From NCBI GenBank assembly GCA_964030785.1, contig OZ034967.1, positions 59,523,712 to 59,587,711 of the forward strand: a DNA stretch of 64,000 nucleotides. The letters run 5' to 3'. The notes beneath the pieces were generated by a model. That model did no database searches and was not told the DNA's origin. It saw nothing but the letters and a program-made list of their open reading frames with translations. Of the stretch, positions 59,784 to 64,000 are shown piece by piece. This DNA is from Siderastrea siderea. Taxonomy: Eukaryota; Cnidaria; Anthozoa; Scleractinia; Rhizangiidae. Both the position numbers and the translations under genes were made by a program. Position 1 is the stretch's first letter. The number at the start of each line of letters is the position of its first letter.

Positions 59784-61385
59784 ATCAGTAGTAATAATAA
59801 TAATAATAATAATACAAATTTGAAAAAAAAAAGCGAAAATGGAAAAGTAAAGAGCCATTGAAGGTACGCAAAAGAGCCAGAGACCCCATGCGAGGAACCA
59901 CCGCAAATTACAACAAAACGGAAACAAAAACAAAAAGGATATACAATACAAGGTCAAAATAGGAATTAAAAACCTAAAATTACAATTCAGAGTAAAAATA
60001 AATAAATAAAAAAATACATAAACAATCAGAAGATTAAGCTAACCTAAAACTTTCCTTGAAATTACAACCAAAACGGACTTCATTCGGTAAATTATTCCAG
60101 CTATCTACAATACTATTCTATTAAAATATTTTTCGATTACAAAATATTACCTAATGTTGTGTAATTTTTTCGGTTTCTCCCGCTTCCTGCCTCCTTAGTT
60201 CAAGTACAAGGAGGGCCCTTGTACTTGTGCAAGTTTGTTCCTTACTCGGATCCTTACTTCAGTGTGCGTCAACCACGGCCATAACAGGAACTTCAGAGAA
60301 CAAAAGGTTTAATGAGCAGAACAGTGTATGTGCGTCACTGATCGTCAAATTTTAGTGTTTCTAATCGAAGCCGTTGAAGCGGATGAAGACCACTACAAGT
60401 GCCCTTGGGTTCAAGTACACTTGAGGTGCTTAATGTGAACCCGCCCAACACAAAAACATGTATACGTACGTTAAATATTTTGCACACTGTGGAGTACATT
60501 CGTCGTCACTGATGCAACGATTACACAATAGTCAACAAGACCTGGTTTAAGGTCCCGTTCCGCAGTTAGCTTCCACATCAGTACTACTGGTGGTTGTTTT
60601 TCCAGCTCGAAAGAAATAAATTGAATCCAGGAGTCTTAGTAGTAGGTATAGTATGATCGAGAGTAATCCTTCTAGCCAAGCCACTTTGGTGACATCGAAC
60701 ATGGCTGACTTTTGGCTGAAAGATGACTTTTGCATCATCAAGCGTCAGTCAGTCACTCGTGTTACTCCCACAACAGTCATCTGGACCTTCATATTCTTCA
60801 TGGGTACACGTACAGAACGGGAACTGCAATAAAGACTGGCAGAAACTCACCACTGGCTGTACCCGGCTTCCCAGAGCGCTTTACGACCTTTACCCCATAG
60901 TCTCTAAAACTGATGGTTGTTCACAAGTTCCTGGACTAAAAGAAGGAAACAAAACTAAGCTGCATTAGTCTTTCATCAAGAGACTACGACCTCAATCCCC
61001 TTTCATCCTCAAATCACGTCATATTTCTTCCCGGGATTTCTTACACTTTTACTTCCATGTGTTGAATAAATTGTTGCGATTTTCTGTCTGCATTGTCATA
61101 AACCATCACTGCTGTATTGTTTCTGATTGAATCACAGATAGAAAATAAACGGGTTCCTTTTTAAAAACCCACGCGGTTTTGCCACAAATGACCTCACATT
61201 TTCGATCATTATCCCCTGTCGGATCGCGGAGCAGTGAGGTATTTCCGCGCTCTCAAAATGCAAATATTCCTCGTTCCCAGTCCTCACTCGATTATTTTGA
61301 ACAAAGCGAAATGATGAGTTGTTCCTTTGGCGTCAAATGCTAATATGGTTGTGTTTGCGGAGTAGATTTTTTCTTGGCCTCAAAA
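58949..61385. other. Intergenic before TMEM181-like gene, no gene recognised
   Basis: Contains the AAT microsatellite and AT-rich repeat-like sequence (59820-60130). No supported coding or RNA gene. Confidence 0.5.
59727..59813. repeat. (AAT)n microsatellite
   Basis: Two runs of ATA/ATT triplets (about 17 and 7 units) separated by a short break. Confidence 0.95.
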
Positions 61386-63277
61386 ATGGCTACCAAGGAA
61401 ATGGACTCGTAAGTAAAACAGTGGGTTTGTCGTTCTTAATCTTTGTAGTCGTGGCTGATTGTTTTCTTTCCTCTTAGCACCGTCCAAATGCGACTTTATA
61501 CGCTCACCAAGAGGCAATTTGTTTTGGTTTTCGTTGCGTTCTTCGTGTCCTTTTTTCTCACGATTATTATCGGAATTGCAGGTTAGTCCTTACAAGTAAA
61601 GCCAATTGTTTATCCCAAGTAGATTGAAAAAGTTTGCTTTGCTTATTTAAGCGACATAAAACCGTTTAATGTGGACAACTGGACAGTTAAGTCTTGCAAT
61701 TTTTAGCTAGCTTAGCTAATTCGCCGCGGAGTTTAGGTTGATATTACTATGCCCAGTAAATTGAAATCCGCCAAATTTTAAATGTCTGGTTTTGTACATA
61801 AACTTAGAATTGTGAAGGCATTTTGCTGTGCCATGAATGCCAAATAATTTAGCTTTGATCATTCCCAGCTAGTGGGCAAGAAAAGGCAATGATGTCGGCA
61901 GCTTGTGTTTTGCTATAATTTGCAATGAGCACACTGCATTTGATTCAGAGGTGTTCAAACGTGTTTTCTCGTGAGGTTTTTGGTTGCCTCGACATCCTAG
62001 ACCACCAAAAGATCGGCTGAATTACAACAATTTTCACGTGGAAATATCTCATGCCTTTTGTGTTCTGGAATATTGAAGCTGTAATTGTACTGGCTTGAAA
62101 TAAATGAAATTAAAATAATGTATTGCTTCCTGTAACTTCAATAACTTCAATAATACTGGTGTCTAATATCTTCCTGAAATTTGATCTTGAAACCGTATAT
62201 TAATTGATAACTATAGTTCCACAAGGAGATGTGTGGTATAAATGTTCAGCAATATAAATGATGACCCACTACGTGACTGCTGCCATAAAACTGTGACAAG
62301 GACAAAATAATGTGAGCTAGATCACTTGGCAAAATCCTGATAGCAACATTATGTTCTAACCGCCCAAAGTTGAGACAATAATTTAAGTTGTGAAATTCAG
62401 ATGGTGGACATGCTATGCCCCCTAAGAGAACCTTACCAATCAGCTCATGTGTGGTGAGGTTCAGGGAATGAATTGATTAATTCTTGTGTAGACAATGATT
62501 GCAGTATATATGACAAATCTTTTAACCACAACAGGGAAAATTATTTCCATTAAAAGAAGGTAATAGTGTTGATTTCATTTTGGTGATGTCAGAATCTCAC
62601 AGGACTTCTCCACTTGTGATGTAATAATTTATAATCTCCTCACCACTGGATATTGCAGTTTTCAGCAATCTGATTGGCTCACTACACAATATGCTGTAAC
62701 TACATTATTTGGAAAGCCTGTGTTTTCAAAATAATAAGGAAAACCTTCTTTTCCATTTGTTTCCCTCAGTATTCTCCCAGTCTGGAGGAAAGGGTTTATG
62801 GACATGGAGCAAGAGCTACTAGGGGGAATTGATCATGTCATTCTAGACTTGATGTTGTTCGATCATTTTGCCAGGACAAACTTGCAAAGAGGCACTAAGT
62901 CTATCCGTACCATACACCACTGTAAATCTACAAAAACCTACAAAGTACAGTCAGCTCTTGCCTTGCGGACACCTCACTACCATAGACACCCTGTTACTAC
63001 AGACAGGTGCTGAACTGCCGACAAAGAAGAATTACTGAAAACATAACTCCGACCCAGTGTCATGGACTCTCTCTATTATGAACACCAAATCTTGGTCCTG
63101 ATGGTGTCCGTTAGAGTGATAGTTGACTGTTATTTGTTGCCTGTTTTTCTTTTGCCAATGTTGGTACACACACAAAAAGTCATACTGGATTTTTGATTAT
63201 GTTCTGCAGGACCACCCATAATTGTTGCACACACGCAGAAAGCTTCGGAGCTTCATGTATCAAGAGAAAAGTTGACG
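61386..63277 (+). CDS. TMEM181-like multipass membrane protein, first three coding exons (partial)
   Basis: Exons 61386-61408, 61478-61581 and 63210-63277 join in phase (GTAAGT, GTTAGT and GTTTGT donors) to give 65 codons, and the gene continues past the window. The protein begins MATKEMDSTVQMRLYTLTKR, followed by a hydrophobic helix (about 20-42: FVLVFVAFFVSFFLTIIIGI) and GPPIIVAHTQKASEL. MRLYTLxKRxFVLVFVxFF followed by IxIxGP is what I recall of the TMEM181 (GPR178) N-terminus: a signal-anchor-like helix before the luminal domain. The rest of the protein lies outside, so the call rests on this short stretch. Confidence 0.72.
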
Positions 63278-63880
63278 GTTTGTCTTACTTGTTCTGTGCT
63301 TAAGTGAGAATAGCTTAATACTAAATTTGGGATTAGGTGTCGCATGGTGGGGGGTGCGAGCAAACAGTGGCCCAGAGGTAACCATGGTAACCCAGACACA
63401 GCCCACCAGCCAGGTACCTGTAACACTAAGAAACACAGTGGGAAACCTTCATACTTACCATCCCCATTCTTACCCAGCAGGCTACACAAGCCAACTGCAA
63501 AGCAGGCTAGCAGTGGCGGGCAAAGTAGCAATCCCTGAATTCTGCTAATGAGCCCCCCCAAGAACGATGATGGAAGCATACCACTGACTGGCAACTGCCT
63601 CGTGTTTAACTTTGTCTCAATGTCTTACATTGAAAATTATAAATCAATTTTAAGAATGAATTCAAAATGACTTTAATAAATGATGTGACATTTCAGTGAC
63701 AGCTGGTTAACTGAACATATTTTTGAAGTAAACAAAAAGTAACAGCCAAAATAATTCGTAGTGTATAGACTTAAAAAGAATACATTGAACTAAGGTGGTT
63801 ATTTTGAAGTTAATTACCAGGTTTGACCCTTGAAACAGTAATACATGTAAGCCATATAATTCCCTGGTAGAAATCCTATA
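63278..63880 (+). other. Intron of the TMEM181-like gene, no exon recognised
   Basis: Sequence after the exon 3 donor. Short open frames here show no continuation of the TMEM181 luminal domain. Confidence 0.5.
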
Positions 63881-64000
63881 CAGGATCTTACAGGATTTTC
63901 TAGGATCCTATAGGATCCTACAGGATCCTACAGGATCCTGTAAGTTCACACAGAATCCTACCCAGGATCCTAAATGGCACCATGTTATTTAGGATCCTAC
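63881..64000. repeat. Short tandem repeat of AGGATCCTA(C/T)
   Basis: ACAGGATCCTATAGGATCCT-like units of about 10-11 bp, each centred on the palindrome AGGATCCT, repeat with drift to the window edge and probably beyond. Confidence 0.9.

Noticed and set aside
60547..60741. Minus-strand frame with a hydrophobic stretch (WLEGLLSIILYLLLRLLDSI)
   Set aside because: It overlaps a plus-strand frame, has no recognised family, no splice partner and no poly-A signal that I could tie to it. Possible small membrane peptide or first exon, but not supportable.
1..64000. CRISPR arrays, operons, ribosome-binding sites, tRNA or rRNA genes
   Set aside because: None seen; the sequence is eukaryotic, the tandem repeats lack spacer structure, and the only tRNA-like sequence is the SINE head.

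Overview
The window looks like animal nuclear DNA, most likely from an anthozoan cnidarian (a stony coral or close relative). It carries intron-bearing metazoan genes with GT-AG splice sites (DNAJB-type HSP40, a BAG-domain protein, KDM1A/LSD1, the start of TMEM181). These sit in AT-rich sequence full of DNA transposons, MITE-like inverted repeats, a Penelope-like element and a tRNA-derived SINE. The organism assignment is an inference from gene content and repeat style; no species can be named from the sequence alone. All splice models were built by hand from reading frame, phase and GT/AG sites.

Layout. 1-6.5 kb is repeat territory: a small pogo-like MITE, then a decayed KDZ-type transposase flanked by arrays of a 113-119 bp repeat, mostly in opposite orientations on the two sides. 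8.5-9.8 kb holds a single-exon BAG-domain gene (minus) with two IPI motifs. It is divergent from a complete two-exon DNAJB1/4/5-like gene (plus, 11.4-19.8 kb). The 1.66 kb between them contains several heat-shock-element-like sites, including one perfect TTCnnGAAnnTTC. The DNAJB intron hosts a nearly intact 4,856 bp PIF/Harbinger transposon with TTA target duplications, a Myb/SANT-like ORF and a full-length DDE transposase. 20.9-35.5 kb has no host gene I can support. It is packed with MITEs, palindromes and poly-G/C-ended elements, including a tyrosine-recombinase-like remnant split by a MITE. 35.8-56.3 kb is one complete KDM1A gene (minus, 17 coding exons, 808 codons). Its introns carry a Penelope-like element with perfect 235 bp inverted arms, a SINE and several MITEs. 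56.3-61.4 kb is intergenic with another large MITE. From 61.4 kb the first three coding exons of a TMEM181-like membrane protein run toward the right edge.

How the genes fit together. DNAJB (the J-domain co-chaperone that triggers HSP70 ATP hydrolysis) and BAG3/4-type proteins (HSP70 nucleotide-release factors that can link to small heat-shock proteins through IPV/IPI motifs) act on the same HSP70 cycle. Their head-to-head arrangement around HSE-like sites suggests a co-regulated stress module. KDM1A and TMEM181 are unrelated neighbours.
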